From Burkholderiales bacterium (GTDB lineage: Bacteria; Pseudomonadota; Gammaproteobacteria; Burkholderiales; SG8-41), in NCBI GenBank assembly GCA_030683105.1, contig JAUXMZ010000062.1, forward strand, positions 1 through 64,000: a stretch of DNA of 64,000 nucleotides, in the 5' to 3' direction. The position numbers were made by a program, and so were the translations under genes. The notes beneath the pieces were generated by a model that saw only the letters and a program-made list of their open reading frames with translations, was not told the origin of the DNA and ran no database searches. Shown piece by piece: positions 37,517-45,945 of the stretch; position 1 is the first letter of the stretch; each line of letters starts with the position of its first letter.

Positions 37517-38308
37517 TCACCGCTTACTGCTTACCCGCATTTGTCTGACCCGTTCGAACAGGCATATCGCCGCCGCAGCTGCCGCATTAAGGGATTCGGT
37601 TTTACCCGGCATGGGAATGGATACCACCACCCGGGCCAGGTCCTGCAACCCGGGCGTCACCCCGGTGCCTTCGTTTCCAAACACCATTGCAACCTTTCCG
37701 GTCAGGTCGGCATCAAACACGCTATGCGGCGAGCGGTGGCTGGTTGCGACCACATCACCGCGGCAGGTCCTGATCAACGCCGCCAGATCGACGCTCTCAT
37801 AAATACTGAGCATGAAGTGCGCGCCCATGCCGGCGCGCAGCACGCGCGGCGACCAGCTGTGAACGCAGTCCTTCGACAAGTACACCTGCCGGATTCCAGC
37901 AGCTGCGGCGGAGCGCAGTATGGAGCCAAGGTTGCCCGGATCCTGTATGCCTTCGAGTATTACACACGGTCCGGGATCATCGGGCACGGGTGTGAGACGT
38001 GGTGTCTTGACGACTGCAATCAGTCCGGTAGGCGTGGAAACCGACGACAAGCGGTGAAACAGCTCATCGCTGAGCGCCAACAGAGGGATTAACTCTAATT
38101 CTTTGATTATATTACTTATTTCATTATTTCCTTGCCCCGACTTGCTGACTACCAGCTGTTCGGGCCGGCCGACATGATCGCGATAAGCCGCCACCAGATG
38201 TGCGCCGTCGAGCAGCGACATGCCCTGCTTGCTGCGCTCGCGCGACGACTGCATGAGCTTGAGCAGCGCCTTGAAGTGCGGATTCTCCGCAGAGGTGATG
38301 AGTTTCAT
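37517..38308 (-). CDS. TrmH (SpoU)-family RNA 2'-O-methyltransferase
   Basis: A 263-residue SAM-dependent methyltransferase with a trefoil-knot fold. It has an N-terminal substrate-binding domain (SAENPHFKALLKLMQSSRER) and the three SpoU motifs DPGNLGSILRSAAAAG, MVFGNEGTGVTP and IPMPGKTESLNAAAAAAI. The target (rRNA or tRNA site) cannot be told from sequence. Its ATG overlaps the stop of the SenA-like gene (ATGA), so it is probably expressed with it. Confidence 0.9.
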   Translation of the reverse strand: MKLITSAENPHFKALLKLMQSSRERSKQGMSLLDGAHLVAAYRDHVGRPEQLVVSKSGQGNNEISNIIKELELIPLLALSDELFHRLSSVSTPTGLIAVVKTPRLTPVPDDPGPCVILEGIQDPGNLGSILRSAAAAGIRQVYLSKDCVHSWSPRVLRAGMGAHFMLSIYESVDLAALIRTCRGDVVATSHRSPHSVFDADLTGKVAMVFGNEGTGVTPGLQDLARVVVSIPMPGKTESLNAAAAAAICLFERVRQMRVSSKR

Positions 38309-39603
38309 TTTGCACAGGTCCTGAATCCGGCGAATACGTCGCGTCGGTCTGCGGTATAAAAATTGCGCCAGGTATTGCGCAACAAACCGGCGCGGGTCGC
38401 GAAGCAGCCGCCGCGCAGCACTTTATGGTCGCCGAACCACGGTTCGGAATATTCCTTGTAGGGATCAGCCACAAAACCCGGATAGGGACGGAAATCGTCC
38501 GCTGTCCACTCCCACACATTGCCTATCATCTGCCGGCAGCCCCATGCGCTGTCACCTGCATCAAACGCCGCAACATCGGCGCAACCATTCATGACGCCGT
38601 AAAGATTGGCGTGCCGCGGCTCGGGGGCGGTCTCGCCCCAGGGATAACGCCGCTTATCCTCGCCCGAAAGGCGGGTCGTTGCTGCCGCAAACTCCCATTC
38701 CGCTTCTGTCGGCAGCCGCCTCCCCGCCCAGCGGCAATAGGCTTCAGCTTCAAACCAGTTGACATGCATGACCGGTGCGTCCGGCATCAATGAGATCTCG
38801 GCATCGTAATGGCGTTGCAGCCACTGCCCATCAGATTTATGCCAATAGACCGGGCTCTGCGCGTCAGCATCCTCACGCCACCGCCAGCCGGCAGCGCTCC
38901 ACCATTTGCGCCGCAGATAACCTGAATCGTCGACGAACTGCAAAAATTCTGCGCAGGTCACCGGCGCCCGGGACATGCAAAATGGACGAACCTCGACCTC
39001 ATGCGCCCATTTTTCATTGTCGAACACGAACCCCGTGTCCGGGGCCGCCCCCTGCATGAAGCGGCTGCCTGGAATCCCGGTATCGCCGGGCAGCGCACCG
39101 CTGGTGCCGGGTGCGGCCTGCAGCGTGAGCGCAGGCTGGGGATAGCCCAGCGTCTGGCGGGTGTAGGTAAAGGCCTCGCAGTGCATTTCCTCGTGGAACG
39201 CGGCAAGCTGAGCAAAATACCGCAGGTGGTCCGTCACATCCTGCCGGTCCAGGCGCTCAAGCACCCGCTCCAGAACCTGCCGCAGATAGGCGAGCGTCGC
39301 GTCGATGTCCGGCAAAGGCAGGTCCCAGCGCGTCGCATGGGGCACCGTCGCGGAATTGTAAAGCCCGTCGGCATTGGCGTGCATCGACGGTTTGCTGACA
39401 ACCCCGTCCTGATAACGCAGACACCAGTGCTCCTGAAACCAGCCGAGATGACCGATCTCCCAGAGCGGCGGATTGACTATCTTCAGCCTGGGTCCCAGCA
39501 ACCGCTCACCACTCAGATCGCCGGCCAGCGCCAGTGTGCGCTGGCGCGCAGCGTGCAGCATCTGCACCAATGCTGTTGAGTCAGGTACGGGGTTCGGCGT
39601 CAT
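38305..39603 (-). CDS. senA: EgtB-like non-heme iron synthase, probable selenoneine synthase SenA
   Basis: A 432-residue protein with an N-terminal DinB-like four-helix bundle and a C-terminal formylglycine-generating-enzyme-like domain. The iron site of EgtB (His51, His134, His138 in Mycobacterium thermoresistibile) is matched by His52 (WEIGHLGWFQE) and His137/His141 (FHEEMHCEAF). C-terminal family motifs are GRRLPTEAEWEFAA, MIGNVWEWTADDF and LRGGCFATRA. EgtB joins a sulfur donor to hercynine; the SenA subgroup uses a selenosugar. Assignment to SenA rests mainly on the divergent SenB-like gene 53 bases away. Ergothioneine or ovothiol chemistry is the alternative. Confidence 0.8.
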   Translation of the reverse strand: MTPNPVPDSTALVQMLHAARQRTLALAGDLSGERLLGPRLKIVNPPLWEIGHLGWFQEHWCLRYQDGVVSKPSMHANADGLYNSATVPHATRWDLPLPDIDATLAYLRQVLERVLERLDRQDVTDHLRYFAQLAAFHEEMHCEAFTYTRQTLGYPQPALTLQAAPGTSGALPGDTGIPGSRFMQGAAPDTGFVFDNEKWAHEVEVRPFCMSRAPVTCAEFLQFVDDSGYLRRKWWSAAGWRWREDADAQSPVYWHKSDGQWLQRHYDAEISLMPDAPVMHVNWFEAEAYCRWAGRRLPTEAEWEFAAATTRLSGEDKRRYPWGETAPEPRHANLYGVMNGCADVAAFDAGDSAWGCRQMIGNVWEWTADDFRPYPGFVADPYKEYSEPWFGDHKVLRGGCFATRAGLLRNTWRNFYTADRRDVFAGFRTCAK

Positions 39604-39656
39604 CGCTGCGGATTTTGTTATAGTGCGTCCATAAAGTCTATCTTGATTACCTGCCC

Positions 39657-40604
39657 GTGAACATAACGATTGTTACCCCTGCCGGCGCGCGCTCGCGTTA
39701 CGGCAATCGCAATACCGCAGCGCGCTGGGCGCAATTGCTGCGCGAACTGGGTCACCGGGTCGTGATCAATGTCGAATGGGATGGCGCCGCAACGGACATG
39801 ATGATCGCTTTGCATGCGCGCCGCAGCCATGAGTCCATCCGGCGGTTTGCGCTGCGTTATCCCGATCATCCCTTGATCGTCGCACTGACCGGCACCGACC
39901 TTTATCGCGATATCCGGCAAGACGCCACCGCTCGTGAATCGATGCGCCTGGCAACGCGCATGATCGTGCTGCAGGACATGGGACTCCGGGAACTTTCACC
40001 GGGACTGCGCCGGAAAACGCGTGTCATCTACCAGTCGACGCGCCCGATTTTTCGACAACCTCATCTCAAATCCTGTTATGAAATCACGGTAAGTGGGCAC
40101 CTGCGGGAAGAAAAAGACCCGTTTCGAGCCGCAGCGGCGCTGTCTGGTCTGCCTCAGGAAAGCCGCATCCGCCTGACCCACATAGGCGGCGCAAGGACGC
40201 CGCAGATGGCGGCCATCGCGCAAGGATGGGCGGACACCGAACCGCGCTATCGCTGGCTCGGCGAGCGCGCGCACGGCAAAGCACTACGTCTGCTCGCGCG
40301 CAGCAGGCTGATGGTGATCAGTTCGCTCATGGAGGGTGGCGCCAACGTCGTCAGCGAGGCGCTCGCCGCCGGGGTTCCGGTCATCGCATCCAGGATACCC
40401 GGCAATATCGGCATGCTCGGCGCCGATTACGCCGGCTATTTCCAGCCGGGCAACGAGAAAGCGCTCGCCAGGCTGCTGTGGCGCGCGGAATCAGATGCCG
40501 CTTTTTACCGCCGCTTGAAGAAGCAGTGCCTGGCGCGCAAGCCCCTGGTCAGTCCGGCCCGCGAAAAACACAATCTGAAAATGCTGCTGGATGAATTAGC
40601 CTGA
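39657..40604 (+). CDS. senB: Glycosyltransferase-fold protein, probable selenosugar synthase SenB
   Basis: A 315-residue GT4-like protein of the TIGR04348 group, to which SenB belongs. Features are ITIVTPAGARSRYGNRNTAA at the N terminus, VALTGTDLYRDI, VIYQSTRP, and the C-terminal nucleotide-sugar motif SLMEGGANVVSEALAAGVP with SRIPGNIG. SenB couples selenophosphate to UDP-GlcNAc to form a selenosugar. The start is GTG at 39657. It is divergent from senA across a 53-bp gap that must hold both promoters, and converges with the CopD-like gene. Confidence 0.82.
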   Translation: MNITIVTPAGARSRYGNRNTAARWAQLLRELGHRVVINVEWDGAATDMMIALHARRSHESIRRFALRYPDHPLIVALTGTDLYRDIRQDATARESMRLATRMIVLQDMGLRELSPGLRRKTRVIYQSTRPIFRQPHLKSCYEITVSGHLREEKDPFRAAAALSGLPQESRIRLTHIGGARTPQMAAIAQGWADTEPRYRWLGERAHGKALRLLARSRLMVISSLMEGGANVVSEALAAGVPVIASRIPGNIGMLGADYAGYFQPGNEKALARLLWRAESDAAFYRRLKKQCLARKPLVSPAREKHNLKMLLDELA

Positions 40605-40616
40605 TGGTGGGTGCCG

Positions 40617-41066
40617 TCACATGGCGCCCGCGGTGGCCACGACGACATTAAGCAGCCCCAGTCCCAGATTGACCGCAACCGCGATGCGGATGCGATTAAG
40701 CGCGGCACCGCCTTCTTTCCAGTTTTTCGCGGCAACCGCGCGCTTGAGCACCGCGAACGGCGCGGCATAAACATAGGCAAAAATCATCGTCATGACCACG
40801 CCGATGTAGAGCATGACATGCACGTAGGACGGGATACGCGCCACACTACTGAGTTCCGACAGCATGTAAAATCCGCTTCCCAGCACCAGCACCACCGATA
40901 CCCATACCCAGCCAAAAAAACGCTGCAGCGTTGCCGACCACAGCGGCAGACGCTGCGGCGGATCCAGCAGAATGGAAGCTGCCGGACGCAGCGCCATATA
41001 GGCAAAAAACATCCCGCCCACCCAGACCACCACACCGAGCATGTGTAGCATGATCAGTAATTTCAT
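40617..41066 (-). CDS. CopD-like integral membrane protein
   Basis: A 149-residue protein with four hydrophobic helices: [59 protein letters not shown], and the C-terminal [20 protein letters not shown]. The HxxxxxVWVGG motif in helix I is that of CopD/DUF2269-like proteins. Some relatives take part in copper import, others are unknown. Its start overlaps the rnhB stop (ATGA). Confidence 0.82.
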   Translation of the reverse strand: MKLLIMLHMLGVVVWVGGMFFAYMALRPAASILLDPPQRLPLWSATLQRFFGWVWVSVVLVLGSGFYMLSELSSVARIPSYVHVMLYIGVVMTMIFAYVYAAPFAVLKRAVAAKNWKEGGAALNRIRIAVAVNLGLGLLNVVVATAGAM

Positions 41067-41653
41067 TCGTAATCCTTTTGCAGTTTAAAGGCTGCGGGTT
41101 CGATCAACCGCCGCACCGGCGCGAAGCTGCGTCTGTGTACTGCGGAAACGCCGTACTCGCGCAGCGCAGCAAGATGCGCGGCGGTAGGATACCCTTTATG
41201 CAGATCAAAGTGATACTGCGGATAGCGCTGGTGCAGTTCCAGCATCAGCGCATCCCGCGCCACCTTGGCCAGTATCGATGCGGCTGATATCTCCTTCACT
41301 GAGGCGTCCCCCCGGACCACAGCCCGCACCGGCCAGCGCAGTTCGGGACAATGCAAACCGTCCACCAGGACCTGTCGTGGCTCGACCGTCAGCGCTTCGA
41401 CCGCCCGGCGCATCGCGAGAAGGCTCGCACGCAGGATATTGAACTCATCGATTTCCTCAACGGTAGCGCTGGCCACCGCCCAGGCCAGCGCCTGCGACTT
41501 GATCTGCTGCGCCAATGTTTCACGCTTGCGGGCGGTGAGTTTCTTGGAGTCCGCCAGTCCGGCAATCGATACATCGCGACCCAGGATCACCGCAGCGGCG
41601 AACACCGGCCCCGCGAGCGGGCCGCGACCGGCTTCGTCCACGCCACAGATCAT
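41063..41653 (-). CDS. rnhB: Ribonuclease HII
   Basis: It cleaves the RNA strand of RNA-DNA hybrids and excises single ribonucleotides. From the ATG at 41653 it is 196 residues, with [20 protein letters not shown] (Asp6, Glu7), [23 protein letters not shown] and [20 protein letters not shown]. The start overlaps the lpxB stop (ATGA); the longer open frame upstream lies inside lpxB. Confidence 0.96.
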   Translation of the reverse strand: MICGVDEAGRGPLAGPVFAAAVILGRDVSIAGLADSKKLTARKRETLAQQIKSQALAWAVASATVEEIDEFNILRASLLAMRRAVEALTVEPRQVLVDGLHCPELRWPVRAVVRGDASVKEISAASILAKVARDALMLELHQRYPQYHFDLHKGYPTAAHLAALREYGVSAVHRRSFAPVRRLIEPAAFKLQKDYE

Positions 41654-42810
41654 GTCGCGGCGCCATCGAGCATGGGCAGGATCGCGTGCGCCGCCTTGTC
41701 CGCGGTATTCTGCCGCAGTTCCTCCAGCATGGCGGTGAAACGTGCTTCGATACGGTCGCGGACGGTTTTGTCGAACAACAGGTTGAGCACCGCCTGGGAA
41801 AGATTTTCCGCGGTTGCATCGTGCTGCAGGAACTCGGGCACGACAAATTCTCCCGCCAGTATGTTGGGCAGGCCGACATAAGGCAGTTGCCGCTGCCGGT
41901 TCATGAGCCACCAGCTCAACCGCGGCATTTTGTACGTGATCACCATGGGACGCCTGAGCAGCGCCGCTTCCAGCGTCACCGTGCCCGATGCCGCCAGCAC
42001 CACGTCGGCTGCGGCCATCGCATCATGCGCGTGGCCGAACAGGATATTGATGTTGAGTTCTTCCATCGGACGGCGATAAAGCGCCGTCTCGAAAATTTCT
42101 TTGGTCTCGCGGCTCACCAGTGGCACCAGAAAACGCATCCCGGGCTCAGACTTCGTAATCTCGACCGCCGTGGCGACAAACAGATCCGCCATCTGCTCAA
42201 GTTCGCTGACGCGGCTGCCCGGCAGCAGTGCGATCACCTTTGCACCCATCGGCAACCGCAGTTGTTCCCGAGTGGCGACAAGGCTCGGAAAATTCGCCAG
42301 CTGGTCTGCCAGCGGATGGCCGACATAATCCACGGGTATCTGTGCCTGCCGGTAAATCTGAGCTTCAAATGGAAATAATGTCAGCATCCTGGAGACCGCG
42401 CGTTTAATCTTGGGCAGACGCCCGGCGCGCCAGGCCCAGATCGACGGGCTCACATAATGTACGGTAGGCACGCCTGATGCCTTGAGCGCAAGCTCCAGAT
42501 CCAGGTTGAAATCGGGGGCGTCTATGCCGATAAACAACGCAGGTGGTCGCTTGAGGAAATACGCTGCAAGTTTGCGCCTTATGCCGGTGATTTCCGCGTA
42601 ATGGCGCAGAACCTCGACGTAGCCCCGCACGGCGAGCTTTTCCATCGGAAACAGCACCTCCATGACACCGGTTGCTGCCATTTTCGGGCCGCCTATGCCC
42701 ACGAAACGCACGCCCGGCACCTGTTCACGCAGCGCCTTGATGAGATGCGCGCCGAGCAGATCGCCCGAGTGTTCACCTGCCACGATCCCGATCACAGGTG
42801 CGGATTGCAT
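41650..42810 (-). CDS. lpxB: Lipid-A-disaccharide synthase
   Basis: This GT19 enzyme joins UDP-2,3-diacylglucosamine and lipid X to form the lipid A disaccharide. The 386-residue protein has [56 protein letters not shown], and [13 protein letters not shown]. It lies in the lpxD-fabZ-lpxA-lpxB-rnhB order typical of beta- and gammaproteobacteria. Confidence 0.97.
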   Translation of the reverse strand: MQSAPVIGIVAGEHSGDLLGAHLIKALREQVPGVRFVGIGGPKMAATGVMEVLFPMEKLAVRGYVEVLRHYAEITGIRRKLAAYFLKRPPALFIGIDAPDFNLDLELALKASGVPTVHYVSPSIWAWRAGRLPKIKRAVSRMLTLFPFEAQIYRQAQIPVDYVGHPLADQLANFPSLVATREQLRLPMGAKVIALLPGSRVSELEQMADLFVATAVEITKSEPGMRFLVPLVSRETKEIFETALYRRPMEELNINILFGHAHDAMAAADVVLAASGTVTLEAALLRRPMVITYKMPRLSWWLMNRQRQLPYVGLPNILAGEFVVPEFLQHDATAENLSQAVLNLLFDKTVRDRIEARFTAMLEELRQNTADKAAHAILPMLDGAAT

Positions 42811-42829
42811 CAGGCGGCTGACGGGATGG

Positions 42830-43609
42830 CTAGCGGATGATGCCGCGGGTCGAGCCGGCCAGAAAATCCAGCACAGCGACGATCTCGGGGCATTGCGCGA
42901 CCTGTTGGGCCAGCTGTTTTTTGGCCTCTTCCAGCGTCAGGCCGGACTTGTACAGTGTTTTATAGGCGCGCCTGAGCATCGTGATGGTTGCAGCGGAAAA
43001 ACCGTGCCGCTTCAGGCCCTCGCTATTGATGCCATAAGGCTGCGCCGAATTGCCGGAAGCCGTGACATACGGCGGAATGTCCTGCAGCACGATGGTCCCC
43101 ATCGCCGTGATGCTGTAGGCGCCGATATGGCAAAACTGATGCACTACCGTGAAGCCGCCGAGTATCGAATAATCGCCGACATCCACATGGCCGGCCAGCT
43201 GTGCATTGTTGGCAAAAATCGTGTGATTGCCGACATGGCAGTCATGCGCCAGGTGAACGTAGGCCATGATCCAGTTATCGTTGCCGACGCGGGTCACCCC
43301 GGTATCCTGAGCCGTCCCGCAGTTGAAGGTGCAAAACTCGCGGATGGTGTTGTCGTCGCCGATTTCAAGGCGGGTCGGTTCGTCCCGGTACTTCTTGTCC
43401 TGGGGCGCCTCGCCCAGGGAAACGAACTGATAGATTTTGTTATTGCGGCCTATCCGGGTGTGTCCGGTAATTACCGCATGCGGGCCGATACGACAGCCTT
43501 CGCCAATCTCGACGTTTTTGCCAATGATGGTATAGGGGCCGATCTCGACATCGGGCGCAATCCGCGCGCCAGGGTCAACGATGGCCGTCGGATGAATGTT
43601 TACTGTCAC
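42830..43609 (-). CDS. lpxA: UDP-N-acetylglucosamine O-acyltransferase
   Basis: The first enzyme of lipid A synthesis, a left-handed beta-helix trimer. The 259-residue protein has hexapeptide repeats throughout the first two thirds ([40 protein letters not shown]), the catalytic His region [14 protein letters not shown], and a C-terminal helical domain. A MITE-like element separates it from fabZ, where lpx operons are normally tightly packed. Confidence 0.97.
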   Translation of the reverse strand: MTVNIHPTAIVDPGARIAPDVEIGPYTIIGKNVEIGEGCRIGPHAVITGHTRIGRNNKIYQFVSLGEAPQDKKYRDEPTRLEIGDDNTIREFCTFNCGTAQDTGVTRVGNDNWIMAYVHLAHDCHVGNHTIFANNAQLAGHVDVGDYSILGGFTVVHQFCHIGAYSITAMGTIVLQDIPPYVTASGNSAQPYGINSEGLKRHGFSAATITMLRRAYKTLYKSGLTLEEAKKQLAQQVAQCPEIVAVLDFLAGSTRGIIR

Positions 43610-43649
43610 TTTTTTGTCCGGGTTTCCGAAAACCGACTGGTCTAGTTAC

Positions 43650-43807
43650 TTAGAGCGCATTTCAAAAAAACCTTTACCATCAATTGCAAATATTAATAAA
43701 TAAAAACAACTGGTTATATTATTTCTCTGTCTAATTACACCCTGGAGTTATAAATTTCTATTGGAGTTTATCGGCGGCTAAATTTTAGATTATGTTACGT
43801 GCTCTTA
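43650..43807 (+). mobile_element. MITE-like element, copy 3 (plus orientation, short form)
   Basis: The left end is TTAGAGCGCATTTCAAAAAA and the right end, reversed, is TAAGAGCACGTAACATAATC, an imperfect terminal inverted repeat like that of copies 1 and 2. It shares AATAAAAACAAC with TTATATTA and TTTATCGGCGGCTAA with them, but lacks most of the middle. The fabZ stop codon lies inside its right end. It is strongly AT-rich against its surroundings. Confidence 0.68.
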
Positions 43808-44253
43808 GCCTGTTCATCCTTCATCGAGCGAATTGTGCACATGAGATTGGCTTCAGCCACCAATACATCCTCCACTCGTGCTTCGGTCTTGAATTTCCAG
43901 ATGCCGCGTATCGTACGCTCGATGGTGGCGTGGAGCCTTAGGCTGTCCCCCGGTGTGACCGGTTTTTTGAAGCGGGCATTATCTATCCCCACGAAATAAT
44001 AAACCGAATTACTGTCGGCCTTGCCCCCCGCGGTTTTGAACGTCAGGATCGCCGCCGCCTGCGCCATCGCCTCTATGATCAACACCCCCGGCATCACCGG
44101 GTGGTTAGGAAAATGTCCGCCGAAAAACGGCTCGTTGATAGTCACGTTCTTGAGCGCGACGATGTTCTTTCCCGGTTCGCAGGAAAGCACGCGGTCAATA
44201 AGCAAAAAAGGATAACGGTGCGGCAGATATTCGAGCACCTCGTGAATGTCCAT
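43795..44253 (-). CDS. fabZ: 3-hydroxyacyl-[ACP] dehydratase
   Basis: It dehydrates 3-hydroxyacyl-ACP in fatty acid synthesis. From the ATG at 44253 ([20 protein letters not shown]) it is 152 residues with hot-dog fold motifs [33 protein letters not shown] (catalytic His and Glu) and [15 protein letters not shown]. Its last residues (KST) and stop are encoded by the end of a MITE-like element, so the native C terminus may have been changed. Confidence 0.96.
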   Translation of the reverse strand: MDIHEVLEYLPHRYPFLLIDRVLSCEPGKNIVALKNVTINEPFFGGHFPNHPVMPGVLIIEAMAQAAAILTFKTAGGKADSNSVYYFVGIDNARFKKPVTPGDSLRLHATIERTIRGIWKFKTEARVEDVLVAEANLMCTIRSMKDEQAKST

Positions 44254-44258
44254 ACTGT

Positions 44259-45311
44259 TCAAGATTTTCTCCCATTCTGCTTTTTCAGCATCTGCTCGAG
44301 CGCGCGGACACGCGCTGCAAGCTCGCCAAGATGGCGCAACTGCGCAGCGTTCGTGCGCCACTCGCGGTTGGTGTCGAAAGGATATACGCCGGTATACGCG
44401 CCCGGCTTTTCTATCGATTTTGTAATCAGGGTATGCGCGGAAATCTCCACCCGGTCGGCAATCGTCAGATGCCCTGTGATGCCGGACATGCCGCCGATGC
44501 GGCAATGACGTCCGATCTTCGTGCTGCCGGCGATGCCGACGCACGCGGCAATTGCCGTATGGGCGCCGATGCGCACATTGTGGGCGATCTGGATCTGATT
44601 ATCGAGTTTGACACCGTCCTCGATCACCGTATCCTCTATGGCGCCGCGGTCTACCGTGGTATTGGCTCCAATCTCGACATCATTTCCGATCACCACTCGC
44701 CCGATTTGAGGGACTTTGAGCCAGCGCTCCTCAGACAGCGCAAAACCGAAACCATCCGCACCGATGACCACACCCGAATGCAGAATCACACGGCTGCCAA
44801 CCACGCTGCCATCGTAAACAGTCACGTTGGCGTGTAGTAACGCATCTTCGCCCAGCACCACGTCGCTGCCGATCACGCAGCCCGCACCTATGCGGCTGCG
44901 CGCGCCGACAATGCTATTTTTCCCAATCACCACCAGTGGGCCAACTTCCGCATCGCCGGCGACCACCGCAGTTGCGTCTATCACCGCACTCGGCTGCAGG
45001 CCTGGCTGCGCCGGGCGCAATGGGTTGAGCAGCCCTGAAACAAGCGCGAAGTAGGCGTAGGGATCGGGACACACGATGCGCGGCAGCCCGGTCAGCTCTG
45101 AAGCCGTCTCGCCGACTATGACCGCGGCGGCCCGTGTCGTCTGAAGCTGATTCCGGTAGCGCTCGTTGGCCAGAAACGCGATAGCCTCCGGGCCGGCGCT
45201 TTCCAGGGTTGCAACCCTGGAAATACGGGTATCCGGATCTCCGATCAGTCTTCCGCCAAAACGCCGGGAAATCTCCCCGAGAGTATGGTTTTTTTGATCG
45301 CTGCTGCTCAT
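44259..45311 (-). CDS. lpxD: UDP-3-O-(3-hydroxyacyl)glucosamine N-acyltransferase
   Basis: The third enzyme of lipid A synthesis, 350 residues from the ATG at 45311. It has an N-terminal uridine-binding domain ([20 protein letters not shown]), a hexapeptide-repeat beta-helix ([39 protein letters not shown]) with the catalytic His in QIAHNVRIG, and a C-terminal helix ([18 protein letters not shown]). The order ompH-lpxD-fabZ is conserved. Confidence 0.97.
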   Translation of the reverse strand: MSSSDQKNHTLGEISRRFGGRLIGDPDTRISRVATLESAGPEAIAFLANERYRNQLQTTRAAAVIVGETASELTGLPRIVCPDPYAYFALVSGLLNPLRPAQPGLQPSAVIDATAVVAGDAEVGPLVVIGKNSIVGARSRIGAGCVIGSDVVLGEDALLHANVTVYDGSVVGSRVILHSGVVIGADGFGFALSEERWLKVPQIGRVVIGNDVEIGANTTVDRGAIEDTVIEDGVKLDNQIQIAHNVRIGAHTAIAACVGIAGSTKIGRHCRIGGMSGITGHLTIADRVEISAHTLITKSIEKPGAYTGVYPFDTNREWRTNAAQLRHLGELAARVRALEQMLKKQNGRKS

Positions 45312-45369
45312 GGGCCGGGATATTGAGTAATGTCGTTGCCCAGCCGGTAGGGGCGCCAGGCCCTGCCGA

Positions 45370-45873
45370 TTACTTGCCGTCGGCAAGGGCCTTGAGGACT
45401 TTATCGGTAATATCAATACGCGGATTGCGATATACAGCTTCCTGAAGTATCAGGTCGAATTTCTCCGTCTCCGCAATCTGCTTGATGACCTTGTTGGCAC
45501 GCTCAAACAACGTCGCCAGTTCCTGGTTGCGCCTCAGATTGAGATCTTCGCGGTACTCTCGCTGCAATCGCTGAAAATCAAGATTCATGCGCGCGAGATC
45601 CTGTTCCTTGGTACGGCGATCGCTTTCGCTCAAGGTAACCGCTTCCTTCTCAAGCTGTGTTTGCAAGGTCTTCATTTGACCTTCGCGCCGCTGCAACTCC
45701 TGGGCACGCGGTGCAAACTCCTTCTCGAGCTGCTTGCTGGCCCGCTCGGCGGGAGCCGATTCACGATTGATGCGCTCCGGATCGATAAACCCGATTTTCA
45801 GATCCGCCGCCTCGACTGCCGCGATGCCAAGCGACAACGCCAGGACAGCAAAGGTCGAATAAATGTACTTCAA
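45370..45873 (-). CDS. skp: Periplasmic chaperone OmpH/Skp
   Basis: A trimeric chaperone that carries unfolded outer-membrane proteins across the periplasm to BamA. It is 167 residues: a signal peptide (YIYSTFAVLALSLGIAAVEA), then LKIGFIDPERINRESAPA, then a long charged coiled coil (residues about 45-130). The start is TTG at 45873, supported by GGAG 6 bases upstream; no ATG gives a proper signal peptide. It follows bamA. Confidence 0.93.
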   Translation of the reverse strand: MKYIYSTFAVLALSLGIAAVEAADLKIGFIDPERINRESAPAERASKQLEKEFAPRAQELQRREGQMKTLQTQLEKEAVTLSESDRRTKEQDLARMNLDFQRLQREYREDLNLRRNQELATLFERANKVIKQIAETEKFDLILQEAVYRNPRIDITDKVLKALADGK

Positions 45874-45945
45874 GTCAGTCTCCTTGCAATAAACTGCTGG
45901 CAATATTTTCGGACAATCCGATAGTTCGCGACAACTTGGCGGCCA

